DNA from: Leucobacter luti | GTDB taxonomy: Bacteria; Actinomycetota; Actinomycetes; Actinomycetales; Microbacteriaceae | DNA length: 64,000 bases | Assembly (NCBI RefSeq): GCF_004217175.1 | Contig: NZ_SHKI01000006.1 | Location: 62,001 to 126,000, forward strand | Direction of reading: 5' to 3' | In this document: piece by piece, positions 36,206-45,384 of the stretch | Layout of the letters: the number at the start of each line of letters is the position of its first letter | How positions within the stretch are numbered: the stretch's first letter is position 1 | Program-made: the position numbers and the translations under genes | Notes under the pieces: generated by a model | Databases searched by the model: none | Told to the model about the DNA's origin: nothing | What the model saw: only the letters and a program-made list of their open reading frames with translations

Positions 36206-37752
36206 CCGGTGCTCGCGCTGCGGCCGAGCACGATGGACTCCTTGAGTACAGCCCCGCCGCGCTCCTTGCCGTGGACACCAATGGGGAGATTCAGGCCCAC
36301 AGCCGCGCACTGAGCGCGTGGCTCGGGGTGCCGGAGGCCGGGGCGGACCTGCGCGGGCGCAACATCGTCGAGTGGCTGACCCCGAGCTCGCGGCTCCTCT
36401 ACGAGACCCGGATCCTGCCGCAGCTGTTCGAGACCGGGCACGCGCGTGAGGTGGTGCTTGAGCTGCGCACCGCTGAGGGGGCCACACGGGCCGTGCTGTG
36501 CAACGCCGAGGTGCGCGTCTCGGAGCTGGGCACCCGAACCATCTATATTGCCGCGTTCGACGCGGGGGGCCGGATCTCGTTCGAGCGGGAGCTGGTCGAG
36601 GCGCGGTTGGCCGCTGACGAGGCGCACGAGCGGCTCGCGCTACTGCAGGAGACCACGAGTGCGCTCGCCGTGGCCCGCGGCGTGGGCGACCTTGCCGAGG
36701 CGCTCGTGCACGGCGCGGGGCGCGCCACGCACGCGGCGTGGACCGCGGTGCGGGTCGCCGCGCAGAGTTCCGCCGATCCCGGTGCCGGCGGAGTCTCGGG
36801 CGGCGCGGCCGGTCCGCGTGGCTCTCGCGGTCCGGGCGGCGCGGCCGGTGTTGCCGATGCTGGTGTGGTCGGCGTGGCCGGTGCCGGTGAGCCCCGGGTG
36901 CAGACCTGGGGTGAGCTCCCGCCGGGGCTCAAACGCACCGGTGCGCTCACGCCGCGGGCTGAGCGCCTGGTGTGCCGCACCCCCGCCGAGATCGCCGAGT
37001 CCTTCCCGGACACGGCGCACGAACTGCACGCCGGCGGGGTCGAGGCGCTCATCATCGCTCCGATCACGCGCGGTACCGGAGATGATGCGCGCGTGCTGGG
37101 GGAGATCGTCTGTGGATTCAGGCGACCGCGCGCCCTCGAACCCGACGAGCTCGAGACGCTGCACGCGCTCGGGGTGCAGGCTGAGCGGGTGATCGAACAC
37201 CTCCACCTCCAAGAACAGCTGCGGCACCGCGCCCTGCACGACGGGCTAACGGGGCTCCCCAACCGGGTGCTCTTCGCCGAACGGCTGGGGCAACTGCTCG
37301 CGGTCTCCGCGCGCACCGGCGAGGCGTGCGCCGTGCTGTTCATCGACCTCGACGGGTTCAAAGCGATCAACGACGGAGCCGGGCACGCCGCCGGGGACGA
37401 GGTGCTGCGCGCCGTGGCGGCGCGGGTGCGCGCGAGCTGCCGCGCGGGGGACACCGTGAGCCGCTTGGGAGGCGACGAGTTCGTGGTCGCGGTGAGCGGG
37501 GCCACGCGTGAGGCCGTGACCGCGCTCGCGGAGCGCATCCGGGCCGCGGTGCGCGAGCCGCTCGACGCGATCGTGCGCGGCGCCAGGCTCTCGACCAGCG
37601 TTGGGGTCGCCAGGTGGGATCCGACGCCGGGCGGCCGCGCGCCAACCGTTGACGGGCTGATGAACGCTGCCGACGCGGCCATGTACACCGCGAAGTACGG
37701 CGGCAAGGACGCCGTGGTCGTACGGGAGTGGGCGGGCGAGCCGGGCGCCTGA
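36202..37752 (+). CDS. PAS-GAF-like-GGDEF diguanylate cyclase, RsbQ partner
   Basis: A 516-residue soluble signalling protein. Residues about 10-130 are a PAS domain (LLEYSPAALLAVDTNGEIQA, GRNIVEWLTPSSRLLYE). A coiled linker follows, then a GAF-like region (about 160-330) broken by a Gly/Ala-rich loop near 195-235. The C-terminal GGDEF domain starts at HRALHDGLTGLPNR (about 343); the signature GGDEF is at 423-427 and the inhibitory RxxD site, Arg414-Ala-Gly-Asp, is intact. It should make c-di-GMP with product inhibition. A GTG start overlaps the rsbQ-like stop. No EAL domain is present. Confidence 0.92.
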   Translation: MTGARAAAEHDGLLEYSPAALLAVDTNGEIQAHSRALSAWLGVPEAGADLRGRNIVEWLTPSSRLLYETRILPQLFETGHAREVVLELRTAEGATRAVLCNAEVRVSELGTRTIYIAAFDAGGRISFERELVEARLAADEAHERLALLQETTSALAVARGVGDLAEALVHGAGRATHAAWTAVRVAAQSSADPGAGGVSGGAAGPRGSRGPGGAAGVADAGVVGVAGAGEPRVQTWGELPPGLKRTGALTPRAERLVCRTPAEIAESFPDTAHELHAGGVEALIIAPITRGTGDDARVLGEIVCGFRRPRALEPDELETLHALGVQAERVIEHLHLQEQLRHRALHDGLTGLPNRVLFAERLGQLLAVSARTGEACAVLFIDLDGFKAINDGAGHAAGDEVLRAVAARVRASCRAGDTVSRLGGDEFVVAVSGATREAVTALAERIRAAVREPLDAIVRGARLSTSVGVARWDPTPGGRAPTVDGLMNAADAAMYTAKYGGKDAVVVREWAGEPGA

Positions 37753-37828
37753 GCCCCGCGCTCCTGTGATCCCGGACCTCGGTTCGCGGTCGCGCGGGCT
37801 CGGGCTGTCACGGGTACGGCCCGCGCTC

Positions 37829-37920
37829 GCGCAGGAGATTCGAGCTCAGGCGGAGGAATTCCGCGAATTCCCTCCGCCTGAGCTCGGATCTCCTGCCTGA
37901 GTTCGGATCTCCTGCGTGAG
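37829..37920. repeat. long palindromic repeat, copy 1
   Basis: Arms GCAGGAGATTCGAGCTCAGG...GAATT (37831-37860) and the complementary AATTC...CTCGGATCTCCTGC (37866-37896) pair over 30 bases with one mismatch and one bulge. A further half-unit GAGTTCGGATCTCCTGC follows to 37915. It sits between convergent genes. A related element occurs at 53954-54038. Confidence 0.9.
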
Positions 37921-37931
37921 CGCCGGGCGGG

Positions 37932-39701
37932 CTAGCTGCCCTCGGCCTCCTCGCGCATCTCCAGCGCGATCTGCTCGGCGTCGAGGGTGGCGAGCGCGTG
38001 CGAGAGCGTCGCCGAGCTGAATCTGCCCTCCTGCCGCAGCGCCAGAAGGAACTCCCGTTGCGCGAGCAGGATGTCCTTGCGGAGCGAGCGGCGGAACATG
38101 CGCTCCTCGCGCGCTGCCGTCTCCGGGTCGAGCGCGCCGAGCAGCTCGGCCTCCTCCTCTTCCTCGTCCCGGTCGAGCGGAGTGCCCGCCCCGGCTGTGC
38201 CGTCCGGCGCATCAGCGACCTCTGGCTGCGGGGCGCCGTCGCGCCGGGGCGCGCCGTTGGCCTCCGCCACCTCGCGGAGCAGATCGCGGAGCTCCGCGCG
38301 CTCCGCGGCGTCCTCCTGCGGGTCTGGGGCTGCCGGCCGCACCAACCGCACGACCCACGGCAGCGTGCCTCCCTGCAGCAGCAGGGAAGCGCCGGCCACG
38401 ATGAACGCGACGAGGATCAGCAGCGAGCGGCTGGGCGTGTCAGCCGGGAGGGTCTGCGCCGCCGCGAGCGTCACGACGCCGCGCATGCCGGCCCAGGTCA
38501 CCACGGTGCCCTCGCGCCAGCCGAGCGGCTTCTTGGCGAAGTAGTCGATGTCGGCGGACTTGCGTTGCACGCGCCCGCGCAGCTGCGAGAGCCTGCGCCC
38601 GGACACGGTGCGCGACTGCCCGTCGCGCTCAAATTCGAGTTCGCCGTCACCCGCGTCGTCGAGCCGACTCTGGAGGCGGTCGAGGGTCGGCTTGATCTTC
38701 TCGCCGCGTTTCTGATTGCGCCCGAGCGACGCGATGAGCGGGGCGACGTAGAGCGCGCGCAGCAGGGTCACCGTCACGAGGCCGATCGCGGCGAGGCCCA
38801 CGGCGGTCCAGACGCCAGCCCCGTCGCGCTGCACATCGCCGACAATCTTCGACAGCTCGAGCCCCATCACCAAGAAGACCGTGCTTTCGAGCAGCAGCTC
38901 GACGGTGCGCCAGTTCTGCTCGTCCGAGATGCGATGCTGCGGGTTCAGGAACTTTACCGAACCCATCCCGGTCACGAGGCCCGCCACGACCGCGGCCACG
39001 AGCCCGGACCCGCCGAGCGCCTCGGCCGGCAGCGACGCCAGGAACGGGACCGTGAACGAGATCACGGTGTTGACGGTGGCGTCCTTGACGCGCGATCGCA
39101 CGACGAGATTGAGGATCCCGATAGCGAATCCGATCGCCGCGGCGATCAGCACGGCCCACACGAAGTCGCCGAGCACGCCCCACAGCGACACCGACGCCGC
39201 AGACGCCGCGATCGCCGAGCGCAGCAGCACCAGGGCGGTCGCGTCGTTGAGGAGGCTCTCGCCCTCAAGCACTGTCACGATCCGCGGCGACACCCCCGCG
39301 CGTTTCACGATCGTGGTGGCCACCGCGTCGGTGGGGCTGAGGATCGCGCCGAGGGCGATGCCGCCGGCGATGCCGAGGCCCGGGATCAGCCACGAGAACA
39401 GGAACCCGAGCACCACGGCGCTCACGACCACGAGCACCACAGACAGGCCACTGATCGTCTTGAACTCTCGCCGAAAGTCGACCGTGGGCATCGACACGGA
39501 CGCGGAGTACAGGAGCGGCGGCAAGATGCCTGCGAGGATCCACTCGGGATCCATCTCGAAGTCCGCTACGAAGGGCATGAAGCTGAGCACGATCCCCACG
39601 AGCACCAGCAGCAGCGGTGCAGGGATCCGAAGCTTCGGAGCGATGAGGCTCGCCCCGGCGATGCCGAGCATTCCCAGCACCCCAATGATGAGCAATTCCA
39701 C
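37932..39701 (-). CDS. CPA1 family sodium/proton antiporter
   Basis: A 589-residue transporter. The first 440 residues carry about twelve membrane helices with the CPA1 motifs ILPPLLYSASVSM near residue 59, ILSPTDAVATTIV near 120, GESLLNDATALVLLR near 147 (the ion-binding Asn-Asp) and TWAGMRGVVTLAAAQTLP near 400. A long acidic cytoplasmic tail (about 455-589, with DRDEEEEEAELLGAL) is probably regulatory. It exchanges Na+ or K+ for H+. GTG start with GAGGAG upstream. Its stop faces the diguanylate cyclase gene across the palindromic repeat. Confidence 0.93.
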   Translation of the reverse strand: MELLIIGVLGMLGIAGASLIAPKLRIPAPLLLVLVGIVLSFMPFVADFEMDPEWILAGILPPLLYSASVSMPTVDFRREFKTISGLSVVLVVVSAVVLGFLFSWLIPGLGIAGGIALGAILSPTDAVATTIVKRAGVSPRIVTVLEGESLLNDATALVLLRSAIAASAASVSLWGVLGDFVWAVLIAAAIGFAIGILNLVVRSRVKDATVNTVISFTVPFLASLPAEALGGSGLVAAVVAGLVTGMGSVKFLNPQHRISDEQNWRTVELLLESTVFLVMGLELSKIVGDVQRDGAGVWTAVGLAAIGLVTVTLLRALYVAPLIASLGRNQKRGEKIKPTLDRLQSRLDDAGDGELEFERDGQSRTVSGRRLSQLRGRVQRKSADIDYFAKKPLGWREGTVVTWAGMRGVVTLAAAQTLPADTPSRSLLILVAFIVAGASLLLQGGTLPWVVRLVRPAAPDPQEDAAERAELRDLLREVAEANGAPRRDGAPQPEVADAPDGTAGAGTPLDRDEEEEEAELLGALDPETAAREERMFRRSLRKDILLAQREFLLALRQEGRFSSATLSHALATLDAEQIALEMREEAEGS

Positions 39702-39938
39702 GCGTGTGCTCCTCGCCGCGGGCAGCCCCGCTCAGTCGTTCGCGCGAGAGGCCGAGGCCGTCTGGCGAATACGGTCGTCACGTCGAGCCTACTGAACAGG
39801 GAGTTCTGCGGGGGTGCTGCTACGCTGCGCGCGGAACTGAGCCGGGGTGGGTGCTCGGCGATCACGCGGACGCGGGGCCGGGCACCCGCGAGTTCGGCGG
39901 CCACCCCGCGAGAGCCCGGGGGAGTGGCCGCCGAAGCG

Positions 39939-42074
39939 CTATCTGAGGCGGCGCGCCCGCCGACGTAGTAGCACGGCGGCGCTCGCAACAAGGAGGGCTC
40001 CGGCGACCCCGAGGCCGATGCCGGGGAGTGCGCCACCGGTCAGGGGCAGCTCGCCCGTGTGCTGCCCCGCGGGCTGGCCGGGCTGCGCTGCCGGCGTGGG
40101 GCCCGTGGGTGGGCTGGGCTGCGCGGGGTGGCCGGGCGTGATCGGTGTGGTCGAGGTGAGTTTCTCGACCCTCACGGTCTGCGCTGCGTCCGCGAGGTCT
40201 TCGTGAGCAGCGATCGGATCTCCACTCGCGGTGGGGCCGGTGTACAGCCGCTCGAATGCCACGAGATCGCGTCCGTCGTGTCCGGCGGGAATCACGAACC
40301 GCACGTCGACAGACCCGTTCGGCGCGGCCGGCGTAAAGGTCGTTGCGCCGGTGATGCCGGTTCCCGCGCCGCTCGCGCGGTTGACAAGCTCTCCCGTGAC
40401 GGTGACCTCGACGCCGGGCGCAAGGTTGCGGTACGCGACAGTGTCGATGACGGCTCCGCCCGCACCCGCAACGACGCGGTCCCCGTCGGCGGCGTCGGTG
40501 AGTGAGGTGCCGATCAGCGGCACGCGCGTGGTCGGTGCCGCCTCGATGGTGACGGTCTGTGCAGCGTCCGCGAGATCCTCGTGCACAGCGATCGTGTCCC
40601 AGCCCGCTGCCGCCTCGGGATTGCGCACGCGGAGCTGCTCGAACGCGACGAGTGCGGTGCCAGCGTAGCCCGCGGGAATCACAAACGTGACGTCGACAGC
40701 GCCCGAGGAGGCGGCAGCGGTGAATTCTGCCTGGGCACTGATCCCGGTTCCGGATCCGTCGTGCTGATGCATGAGTTCGCCGAACACCGTGTACGACGCA
40801 CCGGGGGTGACGTTCTGGTACTCAACAGTGTCCACCACGGTGCCACCGTTCCACGGCAGCACACGGTCTCCGTCGGACAGGTCGACGAGGGACGTGCCGA
40901 TCGACGGTTCTTGTACCCGCACCTCCCCGAACGCGATCGTGGCCTGCGCCTGCAGCGTGGTGCGGCGTTCGGACTCGACCGCGGAGAAGACCTGACAGAG
41001 GGTGTCGCCCGCGAACCGCGAGCTCTGTGCAAACCCGATGTTCTCGATGACGGGCGGGGCGCCGGTGACCTCGACCGAGGCGGTGCCAGTGTCCGGCCGA
41101 GTGACGCACAGGGTGATCTCGGCGGGGAGCTCGGCGTCGGGTGCGACGACGAGCGCCGACCCGGTGAGCGTCGCGGGCCCGCCGCAGACCGTCGCGGTCC
41201 CACCCGTGACGGACACCTGGAGTGGGGATCCCGCGAGCGTGGTGGTGACGACGACTTCTCCGGCGGCGCCGGCGGCGACCGTCGCCGCAGGCCCGCTCGC
41301 GGTGAGGAGCGAGGCGGTATCCGAGCCGATGATTTCGAGGATGCGCTGCTGCGTCGCCGGGCTCATGTTGGCGGCGCAGAACGCTACGCCCGACGAACGC
41401 TCGGGATTATCGATGCAGTGCACGAGATTCTGCCGCAGCTGCCGGGAGGTCGGCGTCGCATTATTGGCTACGGTGTCGGTGGCCACCGTGCCGCCCGTGC
41501 CGTTCGGTCCCGCGAGAACGGGAAGGTCGTTCTGGATGATGTACGCCTGCAGCTTGCGCTGTTCTGCGGTGAGCCGAGGATCTGGGTCCACGTAATCGAG
41601 CCCGGGAAGCACGACGCCCTGCCGCTCGAGCTTGCCCTCCGCGTTTGTCCAGCCACACGTGGATGCGCGATCGTAGGTGCAGTAGATCCACGACGACACC
41701 GGGCCGCCGGCCTCCGCAACGTAGCGCGTGGCGCACAGCGGGTTCGCGGAGTACTGCGATCCGGACGAGGTCCACCCGCTTCGGCCGCTGTTGGTGTACA
41801 GAATGACGGGCTTGCCGGCGTTGTAGTCGGTCAGTCGCTGCCCGAAGACGCCGAGCAGATTGGCGACGGGCCCGCCGTCCGCGTCGACGGCGGGTGTGCC
41901 GACGGTGTTCTCGCAGAGCGGCGCATCGAATGCTTCAACGACGGGCGAGGCCGGTCCCTCCGCCTGAGCGCTCGTGGCGGTCGCCAGCGGAACCACCAGG
42001 ATGCCAAGTGCGAGGAGTGCCGCACCCAGCCAACTGGCGAGCCTGCTTGGGTGTCCAACTGTTGTGCTCGTCAT
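39939..42074 (-). CDS. VaFE repeat-containing LPxTG surface protein
   Basis: A 711-residue exported, wall-anchored protein. Signal peptide at 1-38 (SWLGAALLALGILVVPLATA). Residues 40-260 form a Cys-containing domain with LQAYIIQND near residue 175 that recalls thioester (TQxA) adhesin domains, though I cannot prove the Cys-Gln bond. Two VaFE modules follow: each starts IGTSLxDxxDGDRV (about 395 and 515) and ends with LVAFEQL or LVAFERL. A Pro/Thr-rich linker, LPLTGG, a helix and RRRARR close the protein. VaFE domains form internal isopeptide bonds and give rigid stalks. It precedes no other gene in its operon; a two-component system lies upstream. Confidence 0.85.
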   Translation of the reverse strand: MTSTTVGHPSRLASWLGAALLALGILVVPLATATSAQAEGPASPVVEAFDAPLCENTVGTPAVDADGGPVANLLGVFGQRLTDYNAGKPVILYTNSGRSGWTSSGSQYSANPLCATRYVAEAGGPVSSWIYCTYDRASTCGWTNAEGKLERQGVVLPGLDYVDPDPRLTAEQRKLQAYIIQNDLPVLAGPNGTGGTVATDTVANNATPTSRQLRQNLVHCIDNPERSSGVAFCAANMSPATQQRILEIIGSDTASLLTASGPAATVAAGAAGEVVVTTTLAGSPLQVSVTGGTATVCGGPATLTGSALVVAPDAELPAEITLCVTRPDTGTASVEVTGAPPVIENIGFAQSSRFAGDTLCQVFSAVESERRTTLQAQATIAFGEVRVQEPSIGTSLVDLSDGDRVLPWNGGTVVDTVEYQNVTPGASYTVFGELMHQHDGSGTGISAQAEFTAAASSGAVDVTFVIPAGYAGTALVAFEQLRVRNPEAAAGWDTIAVHEDLADAAQTVTIEAAPTTRVPLIGTSLTDAADGDRVVAGAGGAVIDTVAYRNLAPGVEVTVTGELVNRASGAGTGITGATTFTPAAPNGSVDVRFVIPAGHDGRDLVAFERLYTGPTASGDPIAAHEDLADAAQTVRVEKLTSTTPITPGHPAQPSPPTGPTPAAQPGQPAGQHTGELPLTGGALPGIGLGVAGALLVASAAVLLRRRARRLR

Positions 42075-42196
42075 CCTCTGCCCTCATCCCTGTTCGGTGA
42101 GCGCAACTGCTGAGTCCCTCAGCGCGCCCGTGTCTCAGCCGATCTGTCACAGGGTATTCACGCCTGCCTCGCGTGTGAATGCCGCGGGCGAGGATC

Positions 42197-42212
42197 ACCC
42201 CCGTACGGGGGT
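42197..42212. promoter_or_regulatory. palindromic operator candidate upstream of VaFE gene
   Basis: ACCCCCGTACGGGGGT is a perfect 16-bp palindrome, 123 bases upstream of the surface protein start and just after the response regulator gene. A similar CCCCCG-TT-CGGGGG palindrome lies upstream of ltrA. Confidence 0.5.
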
Positions 42213-42230
42213 CATGCGCGCCCGCGCCGG

Positions 42231-42896
42231 TTATCCGTCGCTGGGCAGCGAAGGATCGAGATATCCGTCTGCCCAGGCCACGCGCCCGTAGTCGAGTTTT
42301 GACCGGACTGGGACGCCCACGGAGGCGTACTTCTTCTTGACTCGATCGAGGTACTGCTTCGCGGTCGCGCGGCCGATGTTCATCGCGGCACCAATCTCGT
42401 CGACGCTCAGCCCCGATGCGTAGAGCACGAGCGCACGCTCCTCCTGCACACTCAGTGCCGGGCGGTCCGGGTCGCCCGCGATCACCGATGCGAGCTCCGG
42501 GGTCATCCACTCCGCCCCGCTGAGCACCGCTGCGATCGCCGCCAGGATATCGGCCTCGCTGTCGCGCTTGCCCACCACACCGGACACTCCCGCACGCACG
42601 ACCTGACGCACGAGCGTGGGAGAGGCGAGCGCCGAGAGCACCAGCACTTTGAGCCCTGCCTTGACCATGACCTCGACCTGGGCTGGGCTCACGCTCGGTC
42701 GGCGATCCACCATGAGATCGAGCAGGAGAAGATGCGGGCGGCCGGATCGCGGGGTCGCCTCCGCCCACCGTGTGAAGTCGGGGGCCGATTCCCCGCTGAA
42801 GACGATCTCGTATGCGCCGGCGCGCCGGAGGAGCTCTTCGGTCCGGGTGCGCTGCAGGAGATGGTCCTCGACGATCGCGATCCGTGCGGTGTTCAT
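42231..42896 (-). CDS. NarL/LuxR-type response regulator
   Basis: A 221-residue two-component regulator. The receiver domain has the acidic pair Glu10-Asp11, phosphoacceptor Asp60 (LLLLDLMVD) and a conserved lysine in VVGKRD near 108. The C-terminal DNA-binding domain (about 145-205) contains SVQEERALVLYASGLSVDEI and GRATAKQYLDRVKKKYA, a somewhat divergent LuxR helix-turn-helix. Its start overlaps the stop of the histidine kinase gene (ATGA), so they form a cognate pair. The candidate palindrome 20 bases downstream of the gene lies before the VaFE surface protein, a possible target. Confidence 0.9.
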   Translation of the reverse strand: MNTARIAIVEDHLLQRTRTEELLRRAGAYEIVFSGESAPDFTRWAEATPRSGRPHLLLLDLMVDRRPSVSPAQVEVMVKAGLKVLVLSALASPTLVRQVVRAGVSGVVGKRDSEADILAAIAAVLSGAEWMTPELASVIAGDPDRPALSVQEERALVLYASGLSVDEIGAAMNIGRATAKQYLDRVKKKYASVGVPVRSKLDYGRVAWADGYLDPSLPSDG

Positions 42897-45313
42897 TGCG
42901 GTGCTCTTTCTGGCAGGGGCGCTGCCGCGGTTGAGAGTGCGCGCGCGGGTGCCCCGCGCCCTGTGGTGCCGGTTGGGTGCGCGGCAGGGCCACCACCGGG
43001 ACGCGCACCCGGGTCAGTATCGCCCTGCGGGGTGGATGTGGTGCGGAACGCGAGCTCGAGCAGCTCGGTGCCGCCCAGCTGCACGAGGCAGGCCCGGTCC
43101 GCGAGATGCGCGGGCGCGCGCAGATCCGGTCCGGTAAGCGTCAGCTGCACGCCATGGTCAGACGGAAACAGTGTCGCGGTGAGCGGCTTTCCGGCGCGCT
43201 CGGCGGTGAGGTTCTCCGCGATCGTCGCCCCGATGTCTTGGGCGACGTGTGCGTCGGACGCGTCGAGCTCTCCGAGTCGCAGGCGGAACGCGATGCCGAG
43301 CGCGCGCGCACGGCTGAGCGTTGGTATGACGACCTTTCCGAGGTGCACGAGGGCGGGGCTGATGTGCACCAGCTGGCGGAGGTACCGCTCCTCCTCGTCG
43401 CACGCGGACCGGGTGGCGGCGGCATCGAGCGGCAGCTCACCGTCGCGAATGCCGCACAGCAGCGCCTCCGCCGAATCGAGACCGGACTCCATCCAGCGCT
43501 GAAAGCTCTCCTGTGACCCGAGCTCGAGCTCGCTGGCGAGACGCGCGTCGAATGCCGCGCGCCGCGCCCCGGCTTCTGCTCCGGCAAGGCGGTGCACCAG
43601 GCCCTGGAAGAGCGCCCAGACGCCCGAGAACCCGAGGCCCACGAGCCCAGCGACGAGTACGATCATTGCCGCGGTCGCGGAGTGCGGGAGCACGGCCGCC
43701 GCGAGTGACACGACGAGCGCGCCCCAGGCTGCTGCCGCTGCGAGGATCCAACCGCGCCCCCGTTGAGTCGACATGAGCAACACGAAGGGCCCGGTGGGCG
43801 CGAGCGCTTGCCAGTGGTTCGCCCCCACCGTGCCGAACGAGGTTGCTCGGGCGCCAAGGGCAAACACCACGAGTGTGGCAATTGCGAGAAAGAGCGGCAG
43901 GAGGACACGGCCGCGGCGCAGCGCGGGGACGCGGCTGAGGAGGACCGCTGCGAGCATCACGCCGATCATTGGGAAGAGGGCGGCGCCCTCGTTGGTGCCG
44001 CCCGCTGCCATGAGCACCACGCTCACCACGGTGACCCCGATGCCCCAGTAGTCGCCCGCGCGTTGCTGCACCGCGGCGGCCGACTCCGCGAGTTCCGAGT
44101 CCGTGGCGGGTCGTGGGTCCGCGGCGGGCCGGTGCAGCTGCGCCGCCAGCGCGACCGTCGTGCCCGCGCGAGGGAAGCTGCGCACCTCCGCTGAGAAGCC
44201 GTGAGCGCTGGCGCGCTCGCGGATCGAGACATCGACCCCGCGGCCGAGTGCGGCGTTGCCCGCGAACCCCGAACCATCGTCGGTCACTCGGACGTGCAGC
44301 TCAGACCGGCTCGTGGTGACCTCGATGTCGACGTGGTCCGCGCCGGAGTGCTTGGTCGCGTTCGTGACCGCCTCGCGTACGCAACCGATGATCGCCTCGA
44401 CGGTCGGCTGGGGCAGTGCCGCCCCCGCTCGCTCAATCGCCTCGTCGGCGGCCCCGCGGCGTCGGATCGGGAGCCCGTGCTGAACGAAGATGTCGAGTAT
44501 CTGCGCGGTACGCGTGGCGCGGGCACCTCGCAGTTCGCCGAGAAGCGCCGCGTCGCGGGCGCACTGGGCCCGAACCCGATCGGCGTCCTGGCCTCCGGCA
44601 CCCTCTCCGGCCGAAGCGATTGCCGCAAACGTATTGATCGCGGTGTCGTGCAGCACGCGGGCGTCTTCTGCGAGCCGCGCGCTCTGGTGCCGGATCGACT
44701 CGGCGCGCAGGGCCGCGTCGTCGGCAGCCCGCATGCTCGAGTCGGCCGCCGCGGAGTGGGCGAGGAGCGCTGAGAGGCCCAGGCGGAGCGCGACGATGAT
44801 TGAGATTTGCGTCACCACGATCGAGAGGGGCAGCTGAATGCCCCAGCCGGGGAGCACGGTCACGATCACAGCGGCGGCGCACAGCGCAGCGCCTCCCACG
44901 AGCCAGATCGCCGAGCGGCGCAGGATCAGGAGGCCCGCGAAGCAACTTGCGAAGTCGATCTGCCAGCACGCGGCGAAGGTGAGGGACGAGTCCACGTCGC
45001 CGCTCAGGACATACCCGAGGATGCCAGCGCCCACCATCGCCGGGGGGACTGCCGGCCAGAGGCGCGGCACGCGCAGCGCGCAGAGCGCGAGTGCGCCCAC
45101 GATCGCCTGCGCCCCGGCGAGCGGAACGCCTGCCGATCCAAGGGCGAAGAGCGTGATCGCGACCATGACGGCCTGCCACGTCGCGGCGGCGGTGAGCGCG
45201 ACCCGAGACACTGAGCCGAGGAATGAGCGCGTTGCGCCGCCGGGGGCTGCCGGGGTGAGCCCCGCGGCATCGGCCGCACCCACCCGGACGAGCATGGAGC
45301 GCAGCGCGGTCAT
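42893..45313 (-). CDS. double-module sensor histidine kinase
   Basis: An 806-residue membrane kinase with an unusual plan. Module 1: about six helices (38-185), a phosphoacceptor helix with His222 (ARVLHDTAINTFAAIAS), and an ATPase domain with REAVTNATKHSGA near 313 and VTDDGSGFAG near 343. Module 2: a second set of about six helices (430-580) followed by a helical cytoplasmic segment and an ATPase-like end that lacks visible H, N or G boxes. The second half therefore looks like a degenerate kinase. Start at MTALRS (GGGTGGGG upstream) is preferred to an upstream ATG at 45355 without a ribosome site. Partner is the coupled response regulator. Confidence 0.85.
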   Translation of the reverse strand: MTALRSMLVRVGAADAAGLTPAAPGGATRSFLGSVSRVALTAAATWQAVMVAITLFALGSAGVPLAGAQAIVGALALCALRVPRLWPAVPPAMVGAGILGYVLSGDVDSSLTFAACWQIDFASCFAGLLILRRSAIWLVGGAALCAAAVIVTVLPGWGIQLPLSIVVTQISIIVALRLGLSALLAHSAAADSSMRAADDAALRAESIRHQSARLAEDARVLHDTAINTFAAIASAGEGAGGQDADRVRAQCARDAALLGELRGARATRTAQILDIFVQHGLPIRRRGAADEAIERAGAALPQPTVEAIIGCVREAVTNATKHSGADHVDIEVTTSRSELHVRVTDDGSGFAGNAALGRGVDVSIRERASAHGFSAEVRSFPRAGTTVALAAQLHRPAADPRPATDSELAESAAAVQQRAGDYWGIGVTVVSVVLMAAGGTNEGAALFPMIGVMLAAVLLSRVPALRRGRVLLPLFLAIATLVVFALGARATSFGTVGANHWQALAPTGPFVLLMSTQRGRGWILAAAAAWGALVVSLAAAVLPHSATAAMIVLVAGLVGLGFSGVWALFQGLVHRLAGAEAGARRAAFDARLASELELGSQESFQRWMESGLDSAEALLCGIRDGELPLDAAATRSACDEEERYLRQLVHISPALVHLGKVVIPTLSRARALGIAFRLRLGELDASDAHVAQDIGATIAENLTAERAGKPLTATLFPSDHGVQLTLTGPDLRAPAHLADRACLVQLGGTELLELAFRTTSTPQGDTDPGARPGGGPAAHPTGTTGRGAPARALSTAAAPLPERAPQ

Positions 45314-45384
45314 CCCCACCCGATTCGTCTCAGAACCACCAGCAATTGGGCCCATTCTAGGCGCAGCCGGGACTGCGCGCAGGG

